Shown here one piece after another: positions 24,700-33,943 of a stretch of 64,000 bases of DNA; within the stretch, counting starts at the first letter, position 1, and each line of letters begins with the position of its first letter. The DNA is from Kribbella caucasensis (GTDB taxonomy: Bacteria > Actinomycetota > Actinomycetes > Propionibacteriales > Kribbellaceae). The position numbers and the translations under genes are program-made. The notes under the pieces are model-generated. The model was not told where the DNA came from. It did no database searches and was given only the letters and a program-made list of their open reading frames with translations. The stretch spans positions 310,001 to 374,000 of the forward strand of contig NZ_SNWQ01000001.1 of assembly GCF_004361855.1 (NCBI RefSeq), in the 5' to 3' direction.

Positions 24700-25716
24700 T
24701 CAGGACAGGGCGGTGCGCGGGAGGATCTCGCCGACGATCTCGCGGGTGAAGATGTCGTAGCTGATGATGAGGAGTTCGTCGGCGGGGAGCTCGACGACCG
24801 CTGGGTTGGACTGGTCGACGGTGTTGCGGCCGGCGTCGATGACCGGGTGCACGGGGTCCTTGTCCCACGGGCCCAGTGGTTCGCGGATGACCGTCGCGAC
24901 CGTCGGACGGCCCGGGCTGAAGCGCTTGGAGACATCTCCGTAGGCGACCAGCACGGCCCCATCCGTCAGGGTCAAGGTGTCGGCCGACGACGCGTACAAC
25001 CCAGACGGCTCCGGGGCCGACCAGGTGAAGCCGTTGTCGTCGGAGCGGACCAGTTCGGCCTCCTCATCGGTGCGGAGCAAACCGACTACTTGACCGGCAG
25101 GGAGCAACGTCAGCACCGGTTCGACGTACTCGCGATCGTCCCGCCGTCCCAGCACGACCTCGCTCGCGGCCGGCCAGGTGCGGCCCCCGTCGGTCGAGCG
25201 GACCACACTCGCCGAGTGACATTGGTCACCCGGGAACACCCCGTAGACCGGCACGAGCAGATCGCCGTTCGGGAGCTCCAGGATCTGGCCGTGCGCGACG
25301 ATGTGCCCCGCGCGGAATCCGTGCCACAGCTCATCCGTCTCCTGCACTATCCCGGACCCGACCAGCACCGGCTCACCCCAGCTCGCACCCCCATCGACGG
25401 ACCTGGCCACGAGCACACCCGGGCACACATACGGCCGCACCGACCAGTCGATCTGGAACCAGCTCAACAGGATCTCCCCGTTGGCCAACTGCATCACCAT
25501 CGGATCCCGGTCGTCGTACATCGTGTCCAGCACGACCCGCGGCTCCGACCACGTCCGCCCGTCGTCCCCACTCTCCGCCGCCACGATCCGCCCCACACTC
25601 CGCACATGCCCCAACCCCTCCCGCCAAACCACCAGCACCCGCCCATCCCCCAGCCGAACGGCGCTAGGGAAATACGGAAGCTGACCTTGGATCGTGCGAG
25701 TGATGGAGACGCGCAT
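24700..25716 (-). CDS. Sialidase-fold BNR-repeat glycoside hydrolase-like protein
   Basis: A 338-residue beta-propeller protein. Four Asp-box (SxDxGxTW) motifs are visible: SGDDGRTWSE, SVDGGASWGE, STDGGRTWPA and SDDNGFTWSA. An N-terminal RDPMVMQLANGEILLSWFQ region and the Glu-rich ETDELWHGF region are typical of exo-sialidase-like enzymes. There is no signal peptide, so it would act in the cytoplasm. The open frame extends upstream to 26058, but MRVSITRTIQGQLPYFPSAV at 25716 is the natural start. The promoter lies inside or beside palindromic element A. Substrate uncertain; many such proteins are not true sialidases. Confidence 0.8.
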   Translation of the reverse strand: MRVSITRTIQGQLPYFPSAVRLGDGRVLVVWREGLGHVRSVGRIVAAESGDDGRTWSEPRVVLDTMYDDRDPMVMQLANGEILLSWFQIDWSVRPYVCPGVLVARSVDGGASWGEPVLVGSGIVQETDELWHGFRAGHIVAHGQILELPNGDLLVPVYGVFPGDQCHSASVVRSTDGGRTWPAASEVVLGRRDDREYVEPVLTLLPAGQVVGLLRTDEEAELVRSDDNGFTWSAPEPSGLYASSADTLTLTDGAVLVAYGDVSKRFSPGRPTVATVIREPLGPWDKDPVHPVIDAGRNTVDQSNPAVVELPADELLIISYDIFTREIVGEILPRTALS

Positions 25717-25729
25717 GGGGAAACCGTAT

Positions 25730-25833
25730 GCGTACCCCCACCACTCACCAACCGCGTCGCAGCCGAACCTCCCACGCTCAGGCACGGCCGATTCGGCCGG
25801 CCGAACGGTCGTTGGTGAGTGGTGGGGATACGC
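25730..25833. repeat. Palindromic element A: 23-bp inverted arms, 58-bp spacer
   Basis: Arms at 25730-25752 and 25811-25833 are inverse copies with one mismatch in 23; their shared part is CCCCACCACTCACCAAC. The 58-bp spacer contains, on the minus strand, CCTGAGCGTGGGAGG, matching the core of elements B and C, and a perfect CGGCCGA-T-TCGGCCG dyad. It lies between the divergent sialidase-like and AbiEi/DUF559 genes, so it overlaps both promoters. AbiEi antitoxins are known to repress their own promoters through paired inverted repeats of this size. Confidence 0.9.
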
Positions 25834-25883
25834 CTGTGGATACTGACCGACGTTCGAGGCGGAGATCCGGCAGGCTAGGACAC

Positions 25884-26759
25884 GTGACAGACGTCGGCGA
25901 CGTGCTCTCCCGACACGGTGGCAGTGCGACGTTCGCCGAGCTCCGGACAGTTGTGCCCGCACGGCATATCCGGGCTGCCCTGGTCGCCGGACAGATCCGC
26001 CGAGTGGCCAAGGGGGTGTACGCCCTGCCCGAAGCACCTGCGGCGCTGACGGCAGCACGAAGCCACGGCGGTGTGGTCTCGCATCTGAGTGCGGCTCAGC
26101 ACTGGAAGATCAACATCATCAGCACACCCACGCTGCCCCATGTGACCCTCCCGCCAGGGCGAGTGCGACGCTCGGCGGGGTTGCCGTGCACTCTGCACTG
26201 GGCGGAGGCACCGTCGATCGGCGACGTCACCACCCCGGTTCGCACGGTGCTCGACTGTATCCGCACATTGCCGCTGAGCGACGCGCTGGCCGTCACCGAC
26301 TCGGCCTTGCACCAGAGCATCGTCGATCCGGATGAGCTGTTCGCTGCAGCGGCGGACCTCCGAGGGCCGCACCGGAAGCGGATCCAGCAGGTCGTCGCAC
26401 TGGCCGACGGCCGGGCTGAGTCCGTCCTGGAGTCGGCACTCCGGGCGATCCTCATCGAAGCCGACATCGAGGGATTCGAGCCGCAGGTCGTCGTTCAGGA
26501 CAGCGGGTTCTCCGCCCGGCTCGACCTGGCCCACCGGCAGCTCCGGATCGATCTGGAGGCTGACGGCTTCGAACACCACAGCACCCGCACCGCGCTCGTC
26601 AGAGATTGCCGCCGGCAGGTGAATCTGAGCATTCGCGGCTGGACGGTGCTCCGCTTCAGCTGGGAGGACATCATGTACTCGCCGGAGTGGGTGGTGGAAG
26701 CGGTAGCGCTGGCAACCGTCTCTCCACCACTCACCAAGCACCTCCGTCAGGCCGCATGA
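25884..26759 (+). CDS. AbiEi-type winged-helix / DUF559 (Vsr-like) nuclease-fold protein
   Basis: A 291-residue two-domain protein. Residues 1-60 (VLSRHGGSATFAELRTVVPA; RVAKGVYALPEAP) match the winged-helix domain of type IV antitoxin AbiEi. The C-terminal 110 residues match DUF559, a Vsr-like PD-(D/E)xK fold: ARLDLAHRQLRIDLEADGFEHH-type region (about 210-231, with the Asp, Asp/Glu and His residues in place) and RGWTVLRFSWEDI. No AbiEii-type toxin lies beside it. GTG 25884 begins at the conserved domain; the frame upstream to 25728 is not coding. It is enclosed by elements A and B, and its last 39 bases lie within element B. It could be a stand-alone nuclease, a regulator, or both. Confidence 0.8.
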   Translation: MTDVGDVLSRHGGSATFAELRTVVPARHIRAALVAGQIRRVAKGVYALPEAPAALTAARSHGGVVSHLSAAQHWKINIISTPTLPHVTLPPGRVRRSAGLPCTLHWAEAPSIGDVTTPVRTVLDCIRTLPLSDALAVTDSALHQSIVDPDELFAAAADLRGPHRKRIQQVVALADGRAESVLESALRAILIEADIEGFEPQVVVQDSGFSARLDLAHRQLRIDLEADGFEHHSTRTALVRDCRRQVNLSIRGWTVLRFSWEDIMYSPEWVVEAVALATVSPPLTKHLRQAA

Positions 26760-26814
26760 GCCTCACGCTGAGCGTGCCGGACCAGGTCGACCAGGGCTTG
26801 CTGAGTGGTGGAGA
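26721..26814. repeat. Palindromic element B: 19-bp inverted arms, 56-bp spacer
   Basis: Arms TCTCCACCACTCACCAAGC (26721-26739) and its inverse at 26796-26814 differ at one base; the spacer is 56 bp. The arms share CACCACTCACCAA with element A. The spacer contains CGCTGAGCGTGCCGGACCAGG followed by GTCGACC, nearly identical to element C, but in the opposite orientation to element A. The left arm and the stop codon of the AbiEi/DUF559 gene overlap, so the element contributes its C-terminal residues. Confidence 0.9.
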
Positions 26815-26833
26815 TACGAGGTGCCCACCAGCC

Positions 26834-28000
26834 TTAGGACAGGGGGCGGCCGGCGATGAAGGTTTGGGTAATGAGGGGGACGGCGGGGCGGTAGGCGAGG
26901 TGGAGGTGGGAGGGGGCGTCCAGGACGGCGAGGTCGGCGCGGGCGCCGGGGGTTAGGTGGCCTATGTCGGTGCGGCGGAGGGAGGTGGCGCCGCCGGCGG
27001 TGGCGGACCAGAGGGCTTCGGCGGGGGTCATGTGCATCTCGCGGACGGCGAGGGCGATGCAGAAAGGCATCGAGGAGGAGTAGCCGGAGCCGGGGTTGCA
27101 GTCGGTGGCCAGGGCGACGGTGACGCCGGCGTCGAGGAGGCGGCGGGCGTCGGGGTAGGGCGAGCGGGTGGAGAACTCGACGGCCGGCAACAACCCCGCG
27201 ACCACGCCGGCAGAGGCCAGGGCGTCCACGTCGGCGTCGCTCACAAACGTGCAGTGGTCGGCGGCCGCGGCACCGACTTCGCAGGCGACCTGAACGCCGG
27301 GACCCTCGCCCAGTTGGTTGGCGTGGACGCGAGCCTGCAAGCCCTTCGCCTGCCCGGCCCGGAGGATCGCACGGGCCTGGTCCGCGTCGAAGGCGCCCCG
27401 CTCGACGAAGACGTCCACCCACTTCGCATTCCGCGCCGCCTGCTCCAGCATCGGCCCGGTCACCAGCGAGACGTATCCGGCCGGATCATCCGCGTACTCA
27501 GCCGGTACGACGTGCGCGCCGAGGTACGTGGTCTCGTCGGTGAAGTCCGACGCGATCGCCAGCGCCCGGGCCTCGTCCGCGACCGTCAACCCATAGCCGG
27601 ACTTGATCTCCACGGTCGTGGTGCCCTGGCGGCGCATCTCGGTCACCAGGCGGGCCACGTTCGCGGTCAACTGTTCGTCGGCGGCGGCCCGGGTCGCGGC
27701 GACGGTGGTCCGGATGCCACCCGCGCTGTACGGCTGACCCGTCATCCGCGCGGCGAACTCCTCCGCCCGATCTCCCGCGAAAACCAAGTGCGCATGCGAG
27801 TCGACAAAACCCGGGATCACCGCGCGGCCGCCGAGATCCAGCGAACTGTCCGCAGCAGGCGCATCCCGTCGGGACCCGACCCAGGAAACAACACTGCCCT
27901 CGATCACCAGCGCGGCGTCGCGCAGTTCACCGAGTGGTCCACCGTGAGACGGGTCGTTCGTCACCAGCGAACCAATCCCGGTCAGCAGCAGCGAACTCAT
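26834..28000 (-). CDS. hutI: Imidazolonepropionase
   Basis: A 388-residue amidohydrolase that opens imidazolone-5-propionate to N-formimidoyl-L-glutamate, step 3 of histidine degradation. Metal and substrate motifs: [20 protein letters not shown] (about 56-75), [38 protein letters not shown] and [14 protein letters not shown]. Length and C-terminal capping strand ([20 protein letters not shown]) are normal. ATG 28000 overlaps the hutF stop by 4 bp. It is the last gene of the hut operon. Codon use in the 3' third is G-heavy but in frame. Confidence 0.95.
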   Translation of the reverse strand: MSSLLLTGIGSLVTNDPSHGGPLGELRDAALVIEGSVVSWVGSRRDAPAADSSLDLGGRAVIPGFVDSHAHLVFAGDRAEEFAARMTGQPYSAGGIRTTVAATRAAADEQLTANVARLVTEMRRQGTTTVEIKSGYGLTVADEARALAIASDFTDETTYLGAHVVPAEYADDPAGYVSLVTGPMLEQAARNAKWVDVFVERGAFDADQARAILRAGQAKGLQARVHANQLGEGPGVQVACEVGAAAADHCTFVSDADVDALASAGVVAGLLPAVEFSTRSPYPDARRLLDAGVTVALATDCNPGSGYSSSMPFCIALAVREMHMTPAEALWSATAGGATSLRRTDIGHLTPGARADLAVLDAPSHLHLAYRPAVPLITQTFIAGRPLS

Positions 28001-29304
28001 GTCACCTCCGCGATCGAAGCGGCCAGCTCAGCCGCCACATCCATCTTCACGTGATTGCCGTCAGCAACCACGACGACCCCGCCAACCACCACAGAAGTGA
28101 CATCGGCGGCCGAGGCGGCGAACACGACCGACTCGAGCGAATCCCCCGTCCCCGCCGTGCGCACACTGTCCAGCCGCACCGCGACGAGATCCGCGACCGA
28201 GCCGACCTCCAGTCGGCCCGCGGCCGGAAAACCCAGCGAGCGATGCCCGTCCGTGGTCGCTGCGGCGAGCAACTCGGCCGCGGACCAGTGTCCCCGCTCC
28301 TGCGACGACAGCCGCTCGTCCAGCTCGACCGCCCGCATTTCCTCGAAGAGATCGATCACCGCATGGCTGTCCGACCCCAACGTCACCGCCGATCCCACAT
28401 CCCGCAGCGCGACCGAAGGCCCGATCCCATCCGCGAGATCCCGCTCGGTCGTCGGACAGAAACACGAGTACGTCGCGGAGCTGCCGAGCAGGCCGACATC
28501 AACCGCCGTCAAGTGGGTCGCATGCACCGCACTCGTCCGCGCACTCAAGAACCCCGACTCGTCCAGCACCTGCGTCGGAGTCCGCCCGTACGCCGCCAAG
28601 CAGGCCGAGTTCTCCGCGACCTGCTCGGACAAGTGGACATGCAAAGGGGCCGACGGCAACAACGACGCCACCTCCCCCAACTGATCCCGAGGCACCCCGC
28701 GAACGGAGTGCGCGGCCGCCCCGATCACCACATCGTCCGCGCCGCGCAACTCCTGGACCCGCGAAGCCCAACCGGTCGCATCGCCGTCGCTGAAACGCTG
28801 CTGCACCTCGTTCAGCGGTTGGTCGAATCCGCCAGACACATAACACGTGTCCAGCAAGGCGATCCGCAACCCGGCATCCCGCGCCGCCGCGATCAGGGCC
28901 GCGCCCATCGCGTTCGGGTCGTCGTACCGGCTGCCGCCCGGGCCGTGGTGGAGATAGTGGAACTCGCCGACCGCGGTGATCCCGCCGAGCACCATCTCGC
29001 CGTACACGGCGCGCGCGAGGCGGTAGTAGCTGTCCGGCGTGAGCACCGACGCGACGGCGTACATCCGTTCGCGCCAGGTCCAGAAGGTGCCGCGCTCGGT
29101 CTGGGTCCGGCCGCGCAGCGCACGGTGGAACGCGTGGCTGTGGCAGTTCGCGAGCCCCGGCAGCACGAGTCCGCCGAGCCGGACGGCATCCCCCGCAGGG
29201 GCACCGACGTCGACCGCGGCGATCCGCCCGTCCGCGACCGTGATCAGCACGCTTTCCGCAACCCCGGAAGGCAGTAGCGCCCGCGAGCACCAGTAAGACG
29301 TCAC
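27997..29304 (-). CDS. hutF: Formimidoylglutamate deiminase
   Basis: A 435-residue amidohydrolase that hydrolyses N-formimidoyl-L-glutamate to N-formylglutamate and ammonia. Motifs: [20 protein letters not shown] (metal-binding HxH, about 52-71), [25 protein letters not shown] and [22 protein letters not shown] 29304 overlaps the preceding M20 gene stop by 4 bp. Its presence means this organism uses the deiminase route, which needs a deformylase as the final step. No HutG-like gene is present; the M20 gene immediately upstream is the candidate. Confidence 0.94.
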   Translation of the reverse strand: MTSYWCSRALLPSGVAESVLITVADGRIAAVDVGAPAGDAVRLGGLVLPGLANCHSHAFHRALRGRTQTERGTFWTWRERMYAVASVLTPDSYYRLARAVYGEMVLGGITAVGEFHYLHHGPGGSRYDDPNAMGAALIAAARDAGLRIALLDTCYVSGGFDQPLNEVQQRFSDGDATGWASRVQELRGADDVVIGAAAHSVRGVPRDQLGEVASLLPSAPLHVHLSEQVAENSACLAAYGRTPTQVLDESGFLSARTSAVHATHLTAVDVGLLGSSATYSCFCPTTERDLADGIGPSVALRDVGSAVTLGSDSHAVIDLFEEMRAVELDERLSSQERGHWSAAELLAAATTDGHRSLGFPAAGRLEVGSVADLVAVRLDSVRTAGTGDSLESVVFAASAADVTSVVVGGVVVVADGNHVKMDVAAELAASIAEVT

Positions 29305-30551
29305 TGAGCAAGATCCTTCAGTACTGCGGCCAACGTCTCGACGCCGGCCAGACAGTCGTCCATCTCCGCGTGCTCGGCCGGCGAGTGCGACACCCCGGTC
29401 GGGTTCCGCACGAACAGCATCGCCGTCGGGATCCCCGCATCCGAGAACACCCCTGCGTCGTGCCCGGCACCGGTCGGCAACACCGGCGCACCATCCAGTA
29501 CGCCGACCAGCCGGTCCCGCAGCCCGGCCGGAAAGTCGACCACCGGCGACACGGACTCCGCGACCACATCCACCTTCGTCCCGTCCCGGCCGGCCCGTTC
29601 GACCGCCTGCCGAGTGATTGCCTCCAGCAACGACTCCAGGACTTCGGTCGACCCGGCCCGAGCATCCAGCCAGGCGGTCACTTGCGACGGTACGGCGTTC
29701 GTGCCGTTCGGCTCGACCGCCAACCGGCCGAAGGTCGCACGCGCACCGACGAGCCGGGCCTGCTTGTTCGCTGCCAGCGCGGTCATCGCATACGTCAGCA
29801 TCGGGTCGTGCCGGTCTTCCATCAACGTCGTGCCGGCGTGGTTCGCCTCGCCGGTGAAGGTGAACCGGTAACGCCCGTGCGGCCAGATCGAGCTGGCGAC
29901 GCCGACCGGAGCCGTCAACGCGCGGCCCTGCTCGACGTGCAGCTCCACAAACGTGCCCATCCGGGCGAGCAACGGCGACGGCCCGACCCCGGCCGGATCC
30001 GTACCGGCCTCAGCCAGCGCGTCGGCCAGTGAAACCCCCGCGCGATCCTTCAACGCAAGGGCTTTCGAGGCCGGCAACACCCCCGCGGCGACCCGTGATC
30101 CGAGACAAGGCATCCCGAACCGCGAACCCTCCTCCTCAACGAAAGCGCCGACCCCGATCGGCACCGAGGACGAGAAACCCGAAGCCCGCAACAGGTCGAC
30201 GGCAGCCAGCGCCGATACCACCCCAAGCGGACCATCGAAGGCCCCGCCATCGATGACCGAATCCAGATGGCTCCCAGTCACCACACCAGGCACCGCCGGC
30301 ACCCCAGCCGAAGTACCAGATCCACCGACGGCAGCCCCATCGGCGCCAAACCCGCCCGGGGCCCACCAAGCGACGAGGTTGCCGATTCCATCGGATTCAA
30401 CAGCCAGACCGCGGGCGGCGCACTGGTCCAGGAACCAGTCCGTCGCCGCCCGCTCCGACGGCGTCCAGCCGCCGCGCCGGTACCCCCCGGTCGAGGGGTC
30501 CCGGCCGACGGCGGCCAGCGCCGCCCACATCTGCTCGAATGACTCGGTCAA
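29301..30551 (-). CDS. M20-family amidohydrolase (allantoate amidohydrolase/carbamoylase type), probable last hut enzyme
   Basis: A 416-residue dinuclear-metal hydrolase of the AllC/HyuC subfamily. Motifs: GSHLDSVIDGGAFDGPLGVV (metal Asp/His), EEEGSRFGMPCLGS (catalytic Glu), VELHVEQG, GEANHAGTTLM and GAGHDAG near the C-terminus. This family cleaves N-carbamoyl or N-formyl-type amides. Lying between hutF and the transporter, it is inferred to convert N-formyl-L-glutamate to glutamate and formate in place of HutG. The start is uncertain: TTG 30551 lies 2 bp after the upstream stop; ATG 30530 is possible. Cytoplasmic. Confidence 0.88.
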   Translation of the reverse strand: MTESFEQMWAALAAVGRDPSTGGYRRGGWTPSERAATDWFLDQCAARGLAVESDGIGNLVAWWAPGGFGADGAAVGGSGTSAGVPAVPGVVTGSHLDSVIDGGAFDGPLGVVSALAAVDLLRASGFSSSVPIGVGAFVEEEGSRFGMPCLGSRVAAGVLPASKALALKDRAGVSLADALAEAGTDPAGVGPSPLLARMGTFVELHVEQGRALTAPVGVASSIWPHGRYRFTFTGEANHAGTTLMEDRHDPMLTYAMTALAANKQARLVGARATFGRLAVEPNGTNAVPSQVTAWLDARAGSTEVLESLLEAITRQAVERAGRDGTKVDVVAESVSPVVDFPAGLRDRLVGVLDGAPVLPTGAGHDAGVFSDAGIPTAMLFVRNPTGVSHSPAEHAEMDDCLAGVETLAAVLKDLAQ

Positions 30552-30553
30552 GG

Positions 30554-31486
30554 TCAGGACAGCGGGTTCTTCGACAGCCAGTCCTTGGCCACCGCGGACG
30601 GCTGCTCCTTGCCGACGTCGATCCGCTTCACCAGATCGGTCAGCGAATCCGTGGTGAGCTTCGCGGACACCGCGTTCAGGGTGCTCGCGACGTCGGCCGA
30701 CTTGTGGTCGGTACGGATCAGCGGAACGATGTTGTTCGGCGGCAGGATGTTCTCCGGGTCCTCCAGCATGACCAGGTTGTTCTCCTTGATCACCGACTGG
30801 GTGGTGAAGAAGTTCGACACCTGGATCTGGTTGTCCACCAGCGCCTTCAGGCTCAGCGGGCCACCGGCGTCCAGGGTCTTGTACGACTTGAACTCGACAC
30901 CGTACTTGTCCTTCAGCCCGGCCAGACCGGCCTCGCGGACCTTGAACTCGGAGCTGCCGCCCGCGACCATGTCCTTCGACACGGCCTTCAGGTCGGCCAG
31001 CGACTTCAGGTTGTACTTCGTCGCGGTCGCCTGAGTCACCACGATGGTGTCCTCGTCGGCGGCCGGCGACTTGTCCAGCACCTCGAGCCCCGAAGGCAAG
31101 GCCGCCTTGAGAGCGTTGTACGCCGCTTCGTCCTCGGTCTCGGTGGCGTCCTTCTTGAAGTAGCTCAGCGCGGCACCGGTGTACTCCGGCAACAGGTGCA
31201 CCGAACCGTCCTTGATCGCGGCCATGTAGGTCTCGCGGTTGCCGATGTTCGACTCCTGCTTGACCTCGATGCCCTTCGCCGCCAGCGCCTGCCCGAAGAT
31301 CTCCGCGAGCAGCTGGCTCTCGGAGAAGTCGGCCGAGCCGACGGTGATACTGGTGACCTTGTCCGGCGCCGGGGACGAACCCGCGTCGCCGTCACCGGAC
31401 AGCGGATCGCCTCCACCCCCACAGGCAGCCAGGCCGAGCACCGCGACACCAGCTATCGCGGTGCGGACGAGCGTGGATCTCAACAC
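30554..31486 (-). CDS. Betaine-type ABC transporter substrate-binding lipoprotein (hut operon)
   Basis: A 310-residue OpuCC/ProX-like binding protein. The signal LVRTAIAGVAVLGLAAC gives a lipobox Cys near residue 22. The mature domain begins VTSITVGSADFSESQLLAEI, typical of osmoprotectant/glycine-betaine binders, with YTGAALSYF and NNIVPLIRTDH. GTG 31486 has GGAGG 7 bases upstream; the longer open frame to 31681 is not coding. It lies within the hut operon. Betaine-family transporters embedded in hut clusters are known to carry histidine (HutXWV), so histidine or urocanate is the likely ligand here. Confidence 0.85.
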   Translation of the reverse strand: MLRSTLVRTAIAGVAVLGLAACGGGGDPLSGDGDAGSSPAPDKVTSITVGSADFSESQLLAEIFGQALAAKGIEVKQESNIGNRETYMAAIKDGSVHLLPEYTGAALSYFKKDATETEDEAAYNALKAALPSGLEVLDKSPAADEDTIVVTQATATKYNLKSLADLKAVSKDMVAGGSSEFKVREAGLAGLKDKYGVEFKSYKTLDAGGPLSLKALVDNQIQVSNFFTTQSVIKENNLVMLEDPENILPPNNIVPLIRTDHKSADVASTLNAVSAKLTTDSLTDLVKRIDVGKEQPSAVAKDWLSKNPLS

Positions 31487-31538
31487 GGGAAACCTCCAGT
31501 ATTCGTTCGGCGCCGTTCGGTGCCGATTGGGTCCGTCA

Positions 31539-32189
31539 TCAGTTGTTCCGCAGCCCGGGCGAGACCGCGACCCGGCTCGCCACGGCGAACAGGGCGTCCA
31601 GCAGGATCGCCAGCAGGGCGACCAGCAACGCACCGCTGAACATCTGCGGGAAGTCCCGCAGCTTGAGCCCGTCGACCACATACCGGCCGAGCCCGCCGAG
31701 CGAGACCAGCGCGGCGATGGTCGCCGTCGAGACGATGTACAGGGTGGCGCCGCGGATCCCCGAGATGATCAGCGGCATCGCGATCGGGATCTCCACCTTG
31801 GTGAGGATCTCCCGGCCGGTCATGCCCATCCCGCGGGCGGCGTCGATGGTCGCGGCGTCCACCCCCGACAGCCCGGCGTACGTCGAGGTCAGGATCGGCG
31901 GGATGCCCAGCGCGACCAGGGCGATCAGCACCGGCAGGAAGCCGATCTGGTCGGTCAGGAGTACCGCGAGCATCAGCAACCCGAGGCTGGGCAGCGCACG
32001 GGCCGCGTTCCCGAGGTTGATCGCCAGGAACGCACCACGCCGGGTGTGACCGATCAACAGCCCGACCGGCAGGGCGATCAGGGTGGACAGGCCGAGCGCG
32101 GCCGCCGTGTACCAGATGTGTTCGAAGATCCGGGCGCCGATCCCTTCCGGGCCGGACCAGTTGGCGGAGTCGAAGAGGTACTCGAACAT
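31539..32189 (-). CDS. Betaine-type ABC transporter permease (hut operon)
   Basis: A 216-residue permease of the OpuCB/ProW type with five to six hydrophobic segments (LGLSTLIALPVGLLIGHTRR; GLLMLAVLLTDQIGFLPVLI). The EAA-like loop is VDAATIDAARGMGMTGREIL. It lies 1 bp downstream of the second permease gene and 52 bp upstream of the binding-protein gene, in the same operon. Confidence 0.9.
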   Translation of the reverse strand: MFEYLFDSANWSGPEGIGARIFEHIWYTAAALGLSTLIALPVGLLIGHTRRGAFLAINLGNAARALPSLGLLMLAVLLTDQIGFLPVLIALVALGIPPILTSTYAGLSGVDAATIDAARGMGMTGREILTKVEIPIAMPLIISGIRGATLYIVSTATIAALVSLGGLGRYVVDGLKLRDFPQMFSGALLVALLAILLDALFAVASRVAVSPGLRNN

Positions 32190-32190
32190 G

Positions 32191-32844
32191 TCAGGCCACC
32201 TTCACCATCGAGATGACCCGCGCCCACGGGGTGAGCAGCCGCTGCAGACCGACCAGCACCAGGTCGGCGATCAGGGCCAGGAGCAGGGACAGGACGACGC
32301 CGACCACGACCGGGGTGAGGAAGTCACGCTGGAAGCCGGCGGTGAACAGCTCGCCGAGGCCGCCGATCCCGATCACCGCGCCGACGCTCACCATCGAGAT
32401 GTTCGCGACCGTGACGACGCGCAGGCCGGCGAAGATCACCGGGACCGCGATCGGCAGGTCGATGGTGAGCACCCGGCGGACCGAGCCGAACCCGACCGCG
32501 ATCGCCGACTGCCGCACCTCCGGCGGCACCGACCGCAGACCGTCGATCACGTTCCGGATCAGCAGCGAGACCGTGTAGATGGTCAGCGCGACGACGATGT
32601 TGATCGTGGACAGCACCTGGGTGCCGAGGATCGCCGGCAGCACGATGAACAACGCGATCGACGGCAGCGAGTAGAGCACCCCGCCGAACGCGATCAAAGG
32701 GTTCGCCAGCCAGGCGTACCGGGTCGCCAGATACCCGAGCGGCACGGCGATCAGCAGGCCGAGGATCACCGGCAAGATGGCCAGGTACAGGTGTTCGCGG
32801 AGCTGATCCCAGATCAGCCCGAGATTGTCGCCGACCCAGGTCAT
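32191..32844 (-). CDS. Betaine-type ABC transporter permease (hut operon)
   Basis: A 217-residue permease paralogous to the next gene. Hydrophobic segments include LAILPVILGLLIAVPLGYLA and VLYSLPSIALFIVLPAILGT; the ATPase-docking loop is PPEVRQSAIAVGFGSVRRVL. ATG 32844 overlaps the ATPase stop by 4 bp. Two distinct permeases with one ATPase form a heterodimeric channel, as in OpuC. Confidence 0.9.
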   Translation of the reverse strand: MTWVGDNLGLIWDQLREHLYLAILPVILGLLIAVPLGYLATRYAWLANPLIAFGGVLYSLPSIALFIVLPAILGTQVLSTINIVVALTIYTVSLLIRNVIDGLRSVPPEVRQSAIAVGFGSVRRVLTIDLPIAVPVIFAGLRVVTVANISMVSVGAVIGIGGLGELFTAGFQRDFLTPVVVGVVLSLLLALIADLVLVGLQRLLTPWARVISMVKVA

Positions 32845-33848
32845 GACCGCAGCGCCCCGACCACGACAGCCTGGTCTATCGCGCCGACCGCGCGGCCGTC
32901 GGCATCGACGCAGACCCCTTGCCCGATAGGCGACGTCAGTACCGCGTCCAGCGCCGCGCGCATCGAGTCGGTACGCCGGAACACGGCGCCGGTGGGCAAC
33001 AGTTCGGCCGCGCCGGCGCCCTTCCGCCAGCCGAGTGGCTTACCCGACTCGTCGACGGCCAACTCGTCCGGCAGCGGACCGAGCTCGATGTCGGCGGCCG
33101 AGCGGAACGTCAGCGCCCGGTACCCACGATCCTGGCCGACGAAGCTCTCGACGAACTCGTCAGCCGGTTCGGCGAGCAACTCGGCCGGCGGCGCGAACTG
33201 GGCCAGCTTGCCACCGACCCGCAGTACGGCCACGTTGTCGCCGAGTTTGATCGCCTCGTCGATGTCATGCGTGACGAACACGATCGTCTTGCCGATGTCG
33301 CGCTGCAGCCGGAGCAGCTCCTCCTGCAGCTGATGCCGGACGATCGGGTCGACCGCGCTGAACGGCTCGTCCATCAGCATGATCTCCGGATCCGCCGCCA
33401 GCGCGCGGGCCACCCCGACTCGTTGCTGCTGGCCACCGGACAGCTGGGCCGGGTACCGCTCGGCCAGCTTGACGTCGAGGCCGACCCGTTCCAGCAGCTC
33501 CATCGCCACCGAACGGGTCTTCTTCTTGTCCCAGCCCAGCAGCTTCGGCACGGTGGCCACGTTGTCCACCACGGTCCGGTGCGGGAACAGCCCGGCGTGC
33601 TGGATCACGTACCCGATCCCACGCCGCAGCGACACCGGATCCTTGGCGTTGATGTCCTCGCCGTCGATCGAGATCCGGCCACTGGTCCGCTCGATCGTGC
33701 GGTTGATCATCCGCAGCGAGGTCGTCTTCCCGCAGCCCGAAGGCCCCACAAAGACAGTGATCTCGTTGCTCGGGATCCGCAGTGACAGGGTGTCGACGGC
33801 GACAGTGCCGTCCGGATACCGCTTGGTGACGTCTTCGAACTCGATCAT
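32841..33848 (-). CDS. Betaine-type ABC transporter ATPase (hut operon)
   Basis: A 335-residue ATPase. Walker A GPSGCGKTTSLRMI (about 34-47), signature LSGGQQQRVGVARAL, Walker B IMLMDEPFSAVD and the H-loop VTHDIDEA are intact. The C-terminal 90 residues carry one degenerate CBS-like module (AVFRRTDSMRAALDAVLTSP), where OpuA/OpuC ATPases have two. AAGGGG precedes ATG 33848. A 138-bp gap with a hairpin separates it from hutU upstream, so it may be transcribed by read-through or from its own promoter. Confidence 0.92.
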   Translation of the reverse strand: MIEFEDVTKRYPDGTVAVDTLSLRIPSNEITVFVGPSGCGKTTSLRMINRTIERTSGRISIDGEDINAKDPVSLRRGIGYVIQHAGLFPHRTVVDNVATVPKLLGWDKKKTRSVAMELLERVGLDVKLAERYPAQLSGGQQQRVGVARALAADPEIMLMDEPFSAVDPIVRHQLQEELLRLQRDIGKTIVFVTHDIDEAIKLGDNVAVLRVGGKLAQFAPPAELLAEPADEFVESFVGQDRGYRALTFRSAADIELGPLPDELAVDESGKPLGWRKGAGAAELLPTGAVFRRTDSMRAALDAVLTSPIGQGVCVDADGRAVGAIDQAVVVGALRS

Positions 33849-33943
33849 GGCGCCCCTTCGCGCTAGTCGTAGATCGCCCGAACGATCCTAGGTGACCGAA
33901 AGCCCCATGCCACGCGATCAGCGCCTTTCTCAGTCTTCGGGAA

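Noticed and set aside
25717..26058. Extension of the sialidase-like gene upstream
   Set aside because: It would read through element A and into the divergent AbiEi gene; residues are low-complexity and there is no ribosome site.
26957..28054. Long plus-strand reading frame opposite hutI
   Set aside because: It is a G/C-bias shadow of hutI, with Arg/Gly/Val-rich composition and no motifs.
31487..31681. Longer form of the hut binding protein
   Set aside because: The extension lies before a clear lipoprotein signal and a GGAGG ribosome site at 31486 and overlaps the permease gene end.
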